Of a stretch of 64,000 nt of DNA, positions 42,503 through 52,070 are shown one piece after another. The notes under the pieces are model-generated. The model saw nothing but the letters and a program-made list of their open reading frames with translations. It did not search any database and had not been told where the DNA came from. How positions within the stretch are numbered: the stretch's first letter is position 1; each line of letters opens with the position of its first letter. The translations under genes and the position numbers were made by a program. Source of the stretch: UBA2897 sp036733925 (GTDB lineage: Bacteria > Bacillota > Negativicutes > Selenomonadales > Selenomonadaceae); contig DAIMZO010000010.1 in assembly GCA_036733925.1 (NCBI GenBank), positions 8,800-72,799 on the forward strand. The letters are read 5' to 3'.

Positions 42503-43684
42503 ATGAATGTCCACAGCGTCAGTTCGCTGACTGCGTACATCAAGGGGCTGTTTGCGCGGGAAACCGTGCTGCAACACATCCTCGTGCGCGGCGAGGTGTC
42601 GAATTTCAAGCGCTATCCGTCCGGCCATTGCTATTTCACGCTGAAGGACGCGAAATCCGCGCTGAAATGCGTCATGTTCCGCAGCTTCGCCTCGCGCCTG
42701 CGGTTCCTGCCGGAAAACGGCATGCAGGTCGTCGCGGAGGGGCGCATCGCCGTCTATGAGCGGGACGGCGTCTATCAGCTCTACGCCGAGAATCTGCAGC
42801 CGGAGGGGGCGGGGAGCCTTGCCATCGCCTTCGAGCAGCTGAAGCAGAAACTCGCGGCGGAGGGGCTCTTCGATGCGGCGCATAAGAAGCCGCTGCCGAA
42901 ATTCCCGAAGAAGATCGGCGTCGTGACTTCTCTGGCAGGTGCTGTGCTCCGCGATATCTATCATGTCTCGAAGCGCCGCTGGCCGTCCGTTGAGCTCGTG
43001 CTGTACCCCGTGAAGGTGCAGGGCGAGGAGTCGGCCGCAGAAGTCGCGGAAGGCGTTTGCTTCTTCAACGAGAAATATCCGGTCGATGTGCTGATTGTCG
43101 GGCGCGGCGGCGGTTCGATGGAGGATCTCTGGTCGTTCAATGAGGAGGTTGTCGTCCGCGCTATCTACGATTCCGCGCTGCCGGTGATCTCGGCGGTCGG
43201 ACATGAGACCGACTTCACGCTCGCGGATTTTGCGGCGGATGTGCGTGCGGCGACACCGTCGCAGGCGGCCGAGTTCGCCGTGCCGGACCGGCAGGAGCTC
43301 CTGCGCTACGTAATGAGCCTGCGGGCAAGGCTCGGGACGCTCGCGCGTCGGGAGGTAGAGACCCGGCGCCTGCGCGTCGAGGGACTGCTGCAGTCGACGG
43401 CATTCAGCCGGCCGCAGCTCCTGCTCGCCGACCGGAAGCAGCGGCTTGACCGCGCACAGGCGCGGTTGCTCGAGCTCTGCCAGAAATCTCTGGACAAGAA
43501 AAGGCAGTCGCTCGACACAGCGATGGCCAAGCTCGAGATCCTGAGCCCCGTGCATGTCCTGCGGCGCGGCTACAGCATCGTGGAGAAGCAGGGCGAACCG
43601 GTCACGAGCGTCAGGCAGGTACAGCCTGGCGACGCGCTGACGCTGACGCTGAAGGACGGGCGCGTTTCCGCTGTCGCAAGATGA
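42503..43684 (+). CDS. xseA: Exodeoxyribonuclease VII large subunit
   Basis: Degrades single-stranded DNA to oligonucleotides. The 393-residue protein has an N-terminal OB fold (LVRGEVSNFKRYPSGHCYFTLKD, quoted in part) and the catalytic core with GRGGGSMEDLWSFNEE, SAVGHETDFTLADF and the following RAATPSQAAE; a long coiled coil forms the C-terminal part. The xseB ATG overlaps its stop. Confidence 0.95.
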   Translation: MNVHSVSSLTAYIKGLFARETVLQHILVRGEVSNFKRYPSGHCYFTLKDAKSALKCVMFRSFASRLRFLPENGMQVVAEGRIAVYERDGVYQLYAENLQPEGAGSLAIAFEQLKQKLAAEGLFDAAHKKPLPKFPKKIGVVTSLAGAVLRDIYHVSKRRWPSVELVLYPVKVQGEESAAEVAEGVCFFNEKYPVDVLIVGRGGGSMEDLWSFNEEVVVRAIYDSALPVISAVGHETDFTLADFAADVRAATPSQAAEFAVPDRQELLRYVMSLRARLGTLARREVETRRLRVEGLLQSTAFSRPQLLLADRKQRLDRAQARLLELCQKSLDKKRQSLDTAMAKLEILSPVHVLRRGYSIVEKQGEPVTSVRQVQPGDALTLTLKDGRVSAVAR

Positions 43685-43716
43685 AGCCGCAGCGGGAGAA
43701 AGAGAGGATGAGAGCC

Positions 43717-43956
43717 ATGCCGGCAAGAAAACAGCTGAGCTTTGAAGAATCGCTTGAGAAACTCGAGTCCATCGTGCAGACGATGGAGTCCGGGGATACG
43801 ACGCTGAAGGACCTGATGGCGAATTATTCGGAGGGCGTGAAGCTTTCGGAGCGCTGCCTGAAGAATCTGACGCGCGCGGAGCAGGCGATGGATCTGCTCG
43901 TGAAAGAGAAGAACGGGAAGGCGGAGACGGAGCCGCTGACCATAGAGGGAGAGTAA
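43717..43956 (+). CDS. xseB: Exodeoxyribonuclease VII small subunit
   Basis: A 79-residue helical partner of XseA (LSFEESLEKLESIVQTMESG is the family hallmark). I chose ATG 43717, nine nt after GAGAGG. ATG 43681 (overlapping the xseA stop) and ATG 43708 are in frame and would add 12 or 3 residues. Confidence 0.9.
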   Translation: MPARKQLSFEESLEKLESIVQTMESGDTTLKDLMANYSEGVKLSERCLKNLTRAEQAMDLLVKEKNGKAETEPLTIEGE

Positions 43957-43960
43957 GAGC

Positions 43961-44839
43961 ATGGATATGAAGAAACGCTGGGAGAAGCGCCGTGCGCTCG
44001 TCGAAAAGCAGCTTGTCACGGAACTTGATGAGGAGCACGCGCTCGACGCGACGCTCGTTGCGTCGATGAAATACAGTCTGATGGCGGGCGGCAAGCGGCT
44101 GCGTCCAATCCTCCTGATGGCGACGGCCGATGCGGTCGGTGCCGATGGGACGAAGTTTCTGCACTCGGCCTGCGCCATCGAGATGATCCATACCTATTCC
44201 CTGATTCACGATGACCTGCCGGCGATGGACAACGACGATTACCGCCGTGGCAAGCCGACGAACCACAAGGTCTACGGTGCAGGCATGGCGACGCTGGCCG
44301 GCGACGCATTGCTGACGCTCGCTTTCGAGGTCATGCTGCGCGAAGATGTTCCAGCGGAGAAAAAGCTGGCCGTCGTCCGCGAGATGAGCGTCGGGGCCGG
44401 CCCGAACGGCATGGTCGGCGGGCAGGCCATCGACCTCGAATCCGAGGGCAAGCATATCCCGATGGAACTGCTGCGCCAGATGCACATGGGGAAGACGGGC
44501 GCGCTGTTCCGCGCGGCAATCCGAAGCGGCGCGGAGCTCGGCGAAGCATCGAAGGCGCAGCTCGCGGCGCTGACGGACTACGCGGAGGCATTCGGGCTCG
44601 CGTTCCAGATCACGGACGATATCCTCGATGTCATCGGCGATGAGAAGGTCATCGGCAAGCCGGTCGGCAGCGATATCCGTAATGAGAAGTCGACCTATGT
44701 CACGCTGACCTCGCTCGACGAGGCGAAGAAGCTCGCGGACGACGCGGTGCGCAAGGGCGAAGAAGCCTTGCGCGCGTTTGGAGCAGAAGCGGATTTCCTG
44801 CGCGATCTGCTCGCGTATCTTGTGAAACGGAATCATTGA
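43961..44839 (+). CDS. ispA: Polyprenyl synthetase (farnesyl diphosphate synthase)
   Basis: A 292-residue prenyltransferase adding IPP to allylic diphosphates. It has the first aspartate-rich motif DDLPAMDNDD, the small-prenyl-chain signature upstream (EMIHTYSLIH) and the second DDILD. This fits the C15 (IspA) type of Firmicutes. Located between xseB and dxs, its normal neighbourhood. Confidence 0.93.
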   Translation: MDMKKRWEKRRALVEKQLVTELDEEHALDATLVASMKYSLMAGGKRLRPILLMATADAVGADGTKFLHSACAIEMIHTYSLIHDDLPAMDNDDYRRGKPTNHKVYGAGMATLAGDALLTLAFEVMLREDVPAEKKLAVVREMSVGAGPNGMVGGQAIDLESEGKHIPMELLRQMHMGKTGALFRAAIRSGAELGEASKAQLAALTDYAEAFGLAFQITDDILDVIGDEKVIGKPVGSDIRNEKSTYVTLTSLDEAKKLADDAVRKGEEALRAFGAEADFLRDLLAYLVKRNH

Positions 44840-44852
44840 TTGGGAGTGCCGT

Positions 44853-46736
44853 ATGATGTATGAATTGCTAGACCAGATGCAAGGCCCGGAGGACATCAAG
44901 GAATTTTCCCTGCCGCAGCTCGAGACTCTGGCAGCAGAACTCCGGAGCTATATCCTCGAGACGGTCTCGAAGAACGGCGGGCATCTGGCGCCGAGCCTCG
45001 GCACGGTGGAACTCACGCTCGCGCTGTACCGGGTGTTCCATTTCCCGGAGGACAAGCTCGTCTGGGACGTCGGACATCAGGCCTACGCGCATAAGATCCT
45101 GACGGGGCGGCGCGATGCGTTTCCGACGCTTCGCCAGAAGGGCGGCATCACAGGGTTCCCGAACCGGTTCGAGTCCAGATATGACGCGTTCGGTGTCGGC
45201 CATGCCTCGACGTCGATTTCCGCCGCGCTCGGCATGGCGATTTCCCGCGACCTCATGGGCCGCTCGAACAAGGTCATCGCCGTCATCGGTGACGGCGCGA
45301 TGACCGGCGGCGAATCGTTCGAGGCCATCAATGAGGCGGGGCAGCTCGGCAAAGACCTCATCGTGATCCTCAACGACAACGAGATGTCCATCGACAAGAA
45401 TGTCGGCGCGATGAGCGAATACCTCTCGCGCATGCGGCTCGCACCGCAATACGAGCGTGCGAAGCAGGATGTGCACGATTTCCTCGAGCGGATTCCGCAT
45501 GTCGGGGGCAGGATGCTCAAGACGGTCTCGGTCATCAAGGACAGCGTGCGCTCCGCGCTCGTGCCGGGCGAGGTGTTCGAGGAAACCGGGTTCCACTATG
45601 TCGGGCCGCTCGACGGGCACGATATCGGCCTGCTCTGCGAGGTGTTCAGCCGTGTGCGCGAAATGCACGGCCCAATCCTGATCCATGTCCATACGAAAAA
45701 GGGCAAGGGATATCCGCCAGCGGAGAAATATCCGGGGAAATTCCATGGCATCGGCAGATTCGACCCGGCGACCGGCGAATGCAAGAAGAAATCCTGTCCG
45801 CCGTCCTATACCGCGGTGTTCAGCAAGACGATGCTCGAGCTCGCCGAGCGTGACCCGAAGCTCGTCGCCATTACGGCGGCGATGCCGGACGGTACGGGCA
45901 TCCGCGCGTTCAAAGAGAAGTACCCGAAGCGGTATTTCGATGTCGGCATCGCCGAGGAGCACGCCGTGACGATGGCTGCCGGCATGGCGGCCGATGACTG
46001 CCACCCGGTCGCGGCCATCTACTCGACGTTCGCGCAGCGCGCGTTCGACCAGCTCATGCACGATGTCTGCCTGCAGCAGCTCCCCGTGACGCTGTGTCTC
46101 GACCGCGCCGGGCTCGTCGGCGAGGACGGGCCGACGCATCACGGCGTGTTCGACCTCTCCTATCTGCGCATGATGCCGCATATGACCATTTTCGTGCCGA
46201 AAGATGAGGACGAGCTTCGCCACATGCTCTATACAGCCGTGAAGATGGACAGCCCGGCGGCGGTGCGCTATCCGCGCGGCGCGGGGCTCGGCGTCGACTG
46301 CGCGGAACCGCTGCATGAGATTCCCGTCGGCGAGGCGGAGACCCTGCGCGAGGGAACGGATGTCGCTTTGCTCGCGGTTGGCAGCATGGTCGCTAAGGCC
46401 GTGCAGACGGCAGAGTTGCTCGAGGAAAAGCAGATTTCCTGCACGGTCATCAACATGCGTTTCGTCAAGCCGATGGACCGCACCTGCGTGCTGCGCGAGG
46501 CAAACGCGAAAAAGCTGCTCGTGACGATGGAGGAAAACGCTCTGATCGGCGGCTTCGGCGCCGGCGTCGCCGAGCTTCTCGCGGATGAGGGCCAGACGGT
46601 TCGGCTGTTGCGGTTCGGCATCCCCGACCAGTTCATCGAACAAGGAACGCATGACGAACTGCTCGAGCTCGTCGGGCTGACGCCAGAGAAGATGGCCGGG
46701 CGCATAGCCAGGACATGGGAGACGGTGAAGGAATAA
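44853..46736 (+). CDS. dxs: 1-deoxy-D-xylulose-5-phosphate synthase
   Basis: TPP-dependent first enzyme of the MEP pathway (pyruvate + glyceraldehyde-3-P). The 627-residue protein has VGHQAYAHKILTGR, TPP-binding GDGAMTGGESFEA with NDNEMSIDKNVG, the pyrimidine-domain EEHAVTMAAGMA and a transketolase C-terminal domain. ATG 44853 (MMYELL) is preceded by GGGAGT. Works with IspA and IspH encoded in this window. Confidence 0.97.
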   Translation: MMYELLDQMQGPEDIKEFSLPQLETLAAELRSYILETVSKNGGHLAPSLGTVELTLALYRVFHFPEDKLVWDVGHQAYAHKILTGRRDAFPTLRQKGGITGFPNRFESRYDAFGVGHASTSISAALGMAISRDLMGRSNKVIAVIGDGAMTGGESFEAINEAGQLGKDLIVILNDNEMSIDKNVGAMSEYLSRMRLAPQYERAKQDVHDFLERIPHVGGRMLKTVSVIKDSVRSALVPGEVFEETGFHYVGPLDGHDIGLLCEVFSRVREMHGPILIHVHTKKGKGYPPAEKYPGKFHGIGRFDPATGECKKKSCPPSYTAVFSKTMLELAERDPKLVAITAAMPDGTGIRAFKEKYPKRYFDVGIAEEHAVTMAAGMAADDCHPVAAIYSTFAQRAFDQLMHDVCLQQLPVTLCLDRAGLVGEDGPTHHGVFDLSYLRMMPHMTIFVPKDEDELRHMLYTAVKMDSPAAVRYPRGAGLGVDCAEPLHEIPVGEAETLREGTDVALLAVGSMVAKAVQTAELLEEKQISCTVINMRFVKPMDRTCVLREANAKKLLVTMEENALIGGFGAGVAELLADEGQTVRLLRFGIPDQFIEQGTHDELLELVGLTPEKMAGRIARTWETVKE

Positions 46737-46739
46737 GCC

Positions 46740-47573
46740 ATGGAAAATCCGGAAAAGAAAAAAGTCAAGAAAGTACGCCTCGACGCATTGCTCGTCGAAA
46801 AGGGCTATGCCTCGAGCCGCGAGCGCGCGAAACGCCGCATCATGGCCGGGGAGGTGCTCGTCAACGGGCAGAAGATCGACAAGGCTGGCGCGAATGTCAA
46901 GGAGGACGCCAAAATCCGGCTGCTCGGCCACGACCTGCCCTATGTGAGCCGCGGCGGGCTGAAGCTCGAGAAGGCGATCAAGGAATTCGGCGTGACGCTC
47001 ACGGGAAAGACCGCCGCGGACATCGGCGCGTCGACCGGCGGCTTCACGGATTGCATGCTCCAGAACGGGGCAGTCCGGGTCTACGCCATCGATGTCGGCT
47101 ATGGACAGCTCGCCTGGAAACTCCGCACGGATGACCGCGTCGTCAATATGGAACGCACGAACATCCGGAACGTCACACCGGAGGATATCGGTGAGCCGCT
47201 GGATTTCGCGTCAATCGACGTCGCGTTCATCTCGCTCAAGAAGGTTCTGCCGGTCGCCTATACCCTGCTCAAGGCGGATGGCGAGGTGCTTGCACTAATC
47301 AAGCCGCAGTTCGAGGCCGGCCGTGAGAATGTCGGCAAGAAGGGTGTCGTGCGCGACCCGCGCATCCATGAGGAAGTCATCGACCGCGTGACCATTTTCG
47401 CTCGCTCGCTCGGCTTCGTGCCCGCCGCGCTGACGTACTCACCGGTCAAAGGCCCGGAGGGCAATATCGAGTACCTGATCGACCTGTCAAAAGTGCCGGA
47501 AACAGAGGATGTCGTGACCGAGGACAAGATCCGCGAGGTCGTGCGCGAGGCGCATGCCGACCTCGATCAATGA
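46740..47573 (+). CDS. tlyA: TlyA-family 16S/23S rRNA 2'-O-methyltransferase
   Basis: A 277-residue protein with an N-terminal S4 domain (VRLDALLVEKGYASSRERAK) and a FtsJ-like SAM domain (DIGASTGGFTDCMLQNGA, IDVAFISLKKVLP). In Mycobacterium TlyA methylates C1409 and C1920; the 'hemolysin' label is historical. Follows dxs by 3 bp and precedes nadK. Confidence 0.92.
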   Translation: MENPEKKKVKKVRLDALLVEKGYASSRERAKRRIMAGEVLVNGQKIDKAGANVKEDAKIRLLGHDLPYVSRGGLKLEKAIKEFGVTLTGKTAADIGASTGGFTDCMLQNGAVRVYAIDVGYGQLAWKLRTDDRVVNMERTNIRNVTPEDIGEPLDFASIDVAFISLKKVLPVAYTLLKADGEVLALIKPQFEAGRENVGKKGVVRDPRIHEEVIDRVTIFARSLGFVPAALTYSPVKGPEGNIEYLIDLSKVPETEDVVTEDKIREVVREAHADLDQ

Positions 47574-47592
47574 ATATTGAGGGGGAAAAGCT

Positions 47593-48447
47593 TTGCTGAA
47601 GATCGCTGTTTTTCCAAATGTATCGAAGCCGGATTCGGTGAAGGTCCTGAAGCGCATATTTAAGTTCTACGAGGATAAAGATGTCGAACTCATGCTGCCG
47701 GTCGATGAATCCCGCTTCTTCGGCATGGAGGAATACGGCGTGCCGAATATCGAGCAGGTGCGCGCGGATATTGCGCTGAGCCTCGGCGGCGACGGGACGC
47801 TGCTCGGCGTCTGTCGCCGCTACGGCGCGATGGAGGTGCCGGTCTGCGGCGTCAACATTGGGACGCTCGGCTTCATGGCCGATATCGAGCCCGATGAGCT
47901 CGAGCGGAAATTGCAGAAGCTCCTGGAGGGCGACTACCATATCGACCGCCGCCTGATGCTGGCCGGCTATCTGAAATCGCAGGACAAGGCGAAATTCCTC
48001 GGGCATGCGATCAACGACGTCGTCGTGACGAAGGGCGGCGTCGCGCGCATGCTGAGCCTCGGGCTCACCATCAATGACACGCATCTCATCGACTACAAGG
48101 CCGACGGCCTGATCGTCTCGTCGCCGACCGGCTCGACCGCGTACTCGATGTCCGCCGGCGGCCCAATCATGAACCCGAACATCAAGGCGCTCGTGCTGAC
48201 GCCAATCTGCGCGCATACGTTCAACATCCGTCCGCTCGTCATCGGGCAGGACGATGTCGTGCATATCGAGATTGCGGCCATCCATCAGGACATCATCGTG
48301 AGCTTCGATGGACAGGAATGTTTCCGCCTGTTGCCGGGCGATGAGGTCATCGTCAAGAAAAGCGACGTGCAGGCCTGCATCGTGAAATTCGAGGACAAGG
48401 ATTATTATTCGATCCTGCGCTCCAAGCTCTGGAAAAGCGACGAATGA
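47593..48447 (+). CDS. nadK: NAD kinase
   Basis: ATP-dependent phosphorylation of NAD to NADP. The 284-residue protein has SLGGDGTLLGVCR (GGDGT motif), NIGTLGFMAD, and SPTGSTAYSMSAGGPI. The start is TTG 47593 after GGGGG; this family often uses non-ATG starts here. Placed between tlyA and argR. Confidence 0.95.
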   Translation: MLKIAVFPNVSKPDSVKVLKRIFKFYEDKDVELMLPVDESRFFGMEEYGVPNIEQVRADIALSLGGDGTLLGVCRRYGAMEVPVCGVNIGTLGFMADIEPDELERKLQKLLEGDYHIDRRLMLAGYLKSQDKAKFLGHAINDVVVTKGGVARMLSLGLTINDTHLIDYKADGLIVSSPTGSTAYSMSAGGPIMNPNIKALVLTPICAHTFNIRPLVIGQDDVVHIEIAAIHQDIIVSFDGQECFRLLPGDEVIVKKSDVQACIVKFEDKDYYSILRSKLWKSDE

Positions 48448-48492
48448 AAGGATCTGCCCGTCAGAAGAAAAAGGTTTATCTGAGGTGAGAGT

Positions 48493-49014
48493 ATGACGCA
48501 GAAAACGGTGCCGCAGAAGAGTGTCCGACACGCCATGATCAAGGATATCCTATCGCACGAGGTCATCGAGACGCAGGACGATCTCGCGAACGCCTTGCGC
48601 GAACGCCATGTCGAGGTTACGCAGGCGACGGTATCGCGGGATATCAAAGAACTCATGCTGATCAAGATCCCAATCGGTGATGGCCGTTACCGCTACGGGG
48701 CCCCGATGAAGGAGAGCGTGATCTTCACGCGCGAGCGCGTGCGGAGGCTGTTCCAGGATACGGTCACCGGCGTGGACTGCAGCGAGAACATCATCGTTGT
48801 CAAGACGCTGCCGGGCGGCGCGAACACCGTCGCGAGCGTGCTCGACCATGCGTCCTGGGATGAGATCATCGGCACGGTCGCGGGCGATGATACAATCCTC
48901 GTCGTCGTCAAGCCGAAGGAAGCGGTGGAGGAAGTCGTCGGCCGCATCGAGGAACTCATGCGCGACGAGGGCGAGGCGGAACTCGCCAAGGGAAAAGCTT
49001 CCATCGGAAAATGA
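48493..49014 (+). CDS. argR: Arginine repressor ArgR
   Basis: Arginine-responsive regulator of arginine biosynthesis and catabolism, usually a hexamer. The 173-residue protein has an N-terminal winged helix (TQATVSRDIKELMLIKIP) and a C-terminal oligomerisation/arginine domain (NTVASVLDHASWDEIIGTVAGDDTILVVV, quoted in part). It is about 20 residues longer than Bacillus AhrC, owing to a charged C-terminal tail. Followed by recN, as in Bacillus. Confidence 0.94.
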   Translation: MTQKTVPQKSVRHAMIKDILSHEVIETQDDLANALRERHVEVTQATVSRDIKELMLIKIPIGDGRYRYGAPMKESVIFTRERVRRLFQDTVTGVDCSENIIVVKTLPGGANTVASVLDHASWDEIIGTVAGDDTILVVVKPKEAVEEVVGRIEELMRDEGEAELAKGKASIGK

Positions 49015-49044
49015 CGGCTAGGGAAAGCGGAGGTGAATGTCTGG

Positions 49045-50769
49045 ATGTTGAAGACGCTGACGGTATGGAATTTCGCGCTGCTCGAGCACGTACAGGTCGA
49101 GTTCGGCAGCGGGCTGAATATCCTGACCGGCGAAACCGGTGCGGGAAAGTCCATCCTGATTGATGCACTCAGCGCAATCCTCGGCGCACGCATTCCGTCG
49201 GATATGATCCGCACCGGCTACGACTGGCTGCGCATCGAGGCCGTGTTCACGCTCGACGATGAGGCGCTCGGCCTGCACGAGATGCTGCACGAGCAGGCCA
49301 TCGACGACAGCGAGGGCGTTCTGATCGTCACGCGGCAGGTCACGCGCGGCGGGCGCAGCATGGTGCTCGTCAACGGCTGCCATGTGACGCTGGCTATCCT
49401 GAAGCAGATCGGCGCGTTCCTCGTCGATATCCACGGCCAGCACGAGAATCTGGCCCTGCTCAAAGAAGAGAACCAGTTCCGCCTGCTTGACCAGTTCGAC
49501 CCGGATCTCGTCGAGACGCTCCACGCCTACCGCAAGGCCTACGATGACTGGCAGGCGAAGAAGCGCGCCTATGAGGAAAAGGAACAAGCGTCAAGGGAGT
49601 ATGCGCAGCGCCTCGATATGTTGCGCTGGCAGGACAAGGAAATCCAGGATGCGCAGCTGCAGCCGCAGGAGGACGAGAAGCTCGAGGCGGAGATTCGTAA
49701 GCTCAGCCACGCCGAGAAGATCGCGGGCTATGTCGAGGAATCCTACAATCTGCTGAACCGCGGCATGAAAGGCGGGGGCGGCGTGCTCGAGGCGCTCTCT
49801 CAGATCAAGAAGGATCTCGAGGATATGTCCCGCTATGACGATTCCCTGGCGAACGCGCGGAAGATGGTCGAGGAATCGGAGATTTCTCTGCAGGAAGCAG
49901 CCTACGAGATTCGCGATTACGGCGACTCGATGGAGTTTTCGCCGGAGAAGCTCGATAAATTGCAGCGCCGCATGGATACCATCGACAAACTGCGCCGGAA
50001 ATACGGCGCGACGGTTGCCGATGTCCTCGCACATCAGGAAAAGGTGCAAGGTGAGCTCGCGGACATCGAGAATTTCGATGACGATATCGCGGCGCTCCGC
50101 GAGGCCATCGAGGCAGCCAAGCAGGAGATGGAGCGGCGTGCGGCAGTGCTGACGGAGAAGCGGAAAAAGATTGCGGCGGAGCTCGGCGTTGCCATCGGCG
50201 AACAAATCATGGCACTTGGCATGCCGAAAGCCCGCCTGCGCATTGCCATCGAGCAGCGTGACAGCTATACGCCGCGCGGCAAGGACAACGTGACGATGTA
50301 TTTCTCCGCGAACCCCGGTGAGGCGGAGAAGCCCCTCGCGCGCGTTGCGTCGGGTGGCGAGCTCTCGCGCATCGCGCTCGCAATCAAGACCGTCGCGGCT
50401 TCACGGGATTCTTCCGTGCCGAGCATGGTCTTCGATGAGATCGACACGGGCATCGGCGGGCGCACGGCCCAGATGGTGGCCGAGCGCATCACGATGGTCG
50501 CAAGCTTCAAGCAGGTGCTCTGCATCACGCATCTGCCGCAGATTGCCTGCATGGCCGACGTGCATCTCTACATCGCGAAGACGAGCAGCGGGGAATCGAC
50601 GCAGACCGTCGTGCGGCCGCTTTCCGAGCGCGAGCAGGTGCGCGAAATCGCGCGCATGGCGTCCGGTGCCGACGCGACGACGGCCTCGATGGACAACGCG
50701 CGCGAGATGGTGCTGCACGCGAAGCAGAAAAAGTCCCGCTTCCGCGAGCAGGCACGGCAGAAGAAATAG
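49045..50769 (+). CDS. recN: DNA repair protein RecN
   Basis: SMC-like ATPase acting early in double-strand break repair. The 574-residue protein has Walker A GETGAGKSILIDALSAILG, two coiled-coil arms (about 155-210 and 255-365) and a C-terminal head with signature VASGGELSRIALAIK and Walker B MVFDEIDTGIGG. I chose ATG 49045 (LKTLTVWNFALLEH), the standard RecN N-terminus, over GTG 49033, which overlaps GGAGG. Confidence 0.95.
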   Translation: MLKTLTVWNFALLEHVQVEFGSGLNILTGETGAGKSILIDALSAILGARIPSDMIRTGYDWLRIEAVFTLDDEALGLHEMLHEQAIDDSEGVLIVTRQVTRGGRSMVLVNGCHVTLAILKQIGAFLVDIHGQHENLALLKEENQFRLLDQFDPDLVETLHAYRKAYDDWQAKKRAYEEKEQASREYAQRLDMLRWQDKEIQDAQLQPQEDEKLEAEIRKLSHAEKIAGYVEESYNLLNRGMKGGGGVLEALSQIKKDLEDMSRYDDSLANARKMVEESEISLQEAAYEIRDYGDSMEFSPEKLDKLQRRMDTIDKLRRKYGATVADVLAHQEKVQGELADIENFDDDIAALREAIEAAKQEMERRAAVLTEKRKKIAAELGVAIGEQIMALGMPKARLRIAIEQRDSYTPRGKDNVTMYFSANPGEAEKPLARVASGGELSRIALAIKTVAASRDSSVPSMVFDEIDTGIGGRTAQMVAERITMVASFKQVLCITHLPQIACMADVHLYIAKTSSGESTQTVVRPLSEREQVREIARMASGADATTASMDNAREMVLHAKQKKSRFREQARQKK

Positions 50770-50828
50770 GAAAAGCGCCGGGATAAAGCCGGTGCGTAAA
50801 CGCTGACGGATTATAAAGGAGCAGAAAA

Positions 50829-51389
50829 ATGGCTGAGGTAAACGATAACGACAAGGATCTGATCGAGAAAAAGCTCAAGAGCGAAAAGATTTTCGACGGG
50901 ACACTGCTGCACGTGCGCCGCGATACCGCTCTGATGCCGGATGGCAAGCAGGCGACGCGCGAATGGATCGTGCATCCAGGGGCATCGGCCGTCCTGCCAA
51001 TCCTGCCGGATGGGGAGATCATCCTCGTCCGCCAGTACCGCTACCCAATCGGCGCTGTAACCCTTGAAATCCCGGCTGGCAAGCTCGACGCACCAGACGA
51101 GGATCCGCTCGACTGCGCGAAACGCGAACTCGCCGAGGAGACGGGTTATCATGCAGAGCATATCGAGAAGATGACGACCATCGCGACGACGGTCGGCTTC
51201 TCGAACGAGAAGATTCATATTTATTCGGCGGCGGGCCTCACCCCGGGCAAGCAGAGCCTTGACCCCGACGAGTTCATCCATGTCGTCCGCGTACCGCTTG
51301 ATGAGGCCGTGGAGATGGCAAAGGACGGCCGCATCATCGATGCGAAATCAATCGTCGCCATCTTGATGGCGGCGCGGAACAGGAAATGA
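50829..51389 (+). CDS. Nudix hydrolase, ADP-ribose pyrophosphatase type
   Basis: A 186-residue cytosolic hydrolase of ADP-ribose-like dinucleotides. The Nudix box is GKLDAPDEDPLDCAKREL followed by AEETG: the REx2EExG half is intact, but there are six rather than five residues between the first Gly and the Glu. VLVRQYRYP-like context (ILVRQYRYPIGAVTLEIPAG, quoted in part) fits ADP-ribose pyrophosphatases. Confidence 0.87.
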   Translation: MAEVNDNDKDLIEKKLKSEKIFDGTLLHVRRDTALMPDGKQATREWIVHPGASAVLPILPDGEIILVRQYRYPIGAVTLEIPAGKLDAPDEDPLDCAKRELAEETGYHAEHIEKMTTIATTVGFSNEKIHIYSAAGLTPGKQSLDPDEFIHVVRVPLDEAVEMAKDGRIIDAKSIVAILMAARNRK

Positions 51390-51428
51390 TCCGGAAATCG
51401 GATTATTGTATCGGAGGGCTTACATTCT

Positions 51429-52061
51429 ATGACCAACTATATTCTGCAGCTGATTGCGGGGATACCGGGACTTATCATCGCGATGTCGGTCCATGAGTAC
51501 GCGCACGCGCGCACGGCCGTCGCTTTCGGCGATTTCACGCCGAAGATGATGGGGCGCCTGACGCTGAACCCTGCCGCGCATATCGACCCGATCGGCCTGA
51601 TCATGTTGCTGATCTGCCAGTTCGGCTGGGCAAAGCCGGTCATGATCAACCCACGCAATTTCAAGGATCCGGCCCGCGACGATATCCTCGTTTCGCTCGC
51701 CGGCCCGCTGTCCAACCTGATTACGGCGTTCTTGTTCCTGCTCCTGCTGCTGATCCTGCGCACGCACGGCGTCTTGAGCGAGGGGACTTTGCTCGTCTTT
51801 TCGCTGATCGTGGAGTACAACATCGGTTTTGCCATCTTCAACTTGATCCCGGTGCCGCCGCTCGACGGTTCACATGTGCTCGTGCGGCTCCTGCCGCGGG
51901 ATCTCGCCTATAAATACGCGAGCCTTGAGCGCTACAGCTTCCTGATTCTCGTCGTGATGCTCATGACGCCAATCCTCAGCTATATCCTCGTGCCGCTCCG
52001 CGCGGTGATCTATCACCTGTTCTTCCAGATCCTCAGCCTGTTTTCCGGCATCTTGTTCTGA
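51429..52061 (+). CDS. Site-2 protease family (M50) membrane metalloprotease
   Basis: A 210-residue membrane protein with the HExxH zinc motif in the first helix (MSVHEYAHARTA) and the second metal motif NLIPVPPLDGSHVL. Such small S2P-like proteins (YwhC type) lie before scpA in many Firmicutes. The substrate is unknown. Confidence 0.9.
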   Translation: MTNYILQLIAGIPGLIIAMSVHEYAHARTAVAFGDFTPKMMGRLTLNPAAHIDPIGLIMLLICQFGWAKPVMINPRNFKDPARDDILVSLAGPLSNLITAFLFLLLLLILRTHGVLSEGTLLVFSLIVEYNIGFAIFNLIPVPPLDGSHVLVRLLPRDLAYKYASLERYSFLILVVMLMTPILSYILVPLRAVIYHLFFQILSLFSGILF

Positions 52062-52070
52062 CGGCGCGCG

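Noticed and set aside
42392..44899. 835-codon minus-strand ORF
   Set aside because: Crosses nusB, a terminator, xseA, xseB and ispA on the other strand; codon-bias artefact.
44868..46931. 687-codon minus-strand ORF
   Set aside because: Antisense of dxs; not a real gene.
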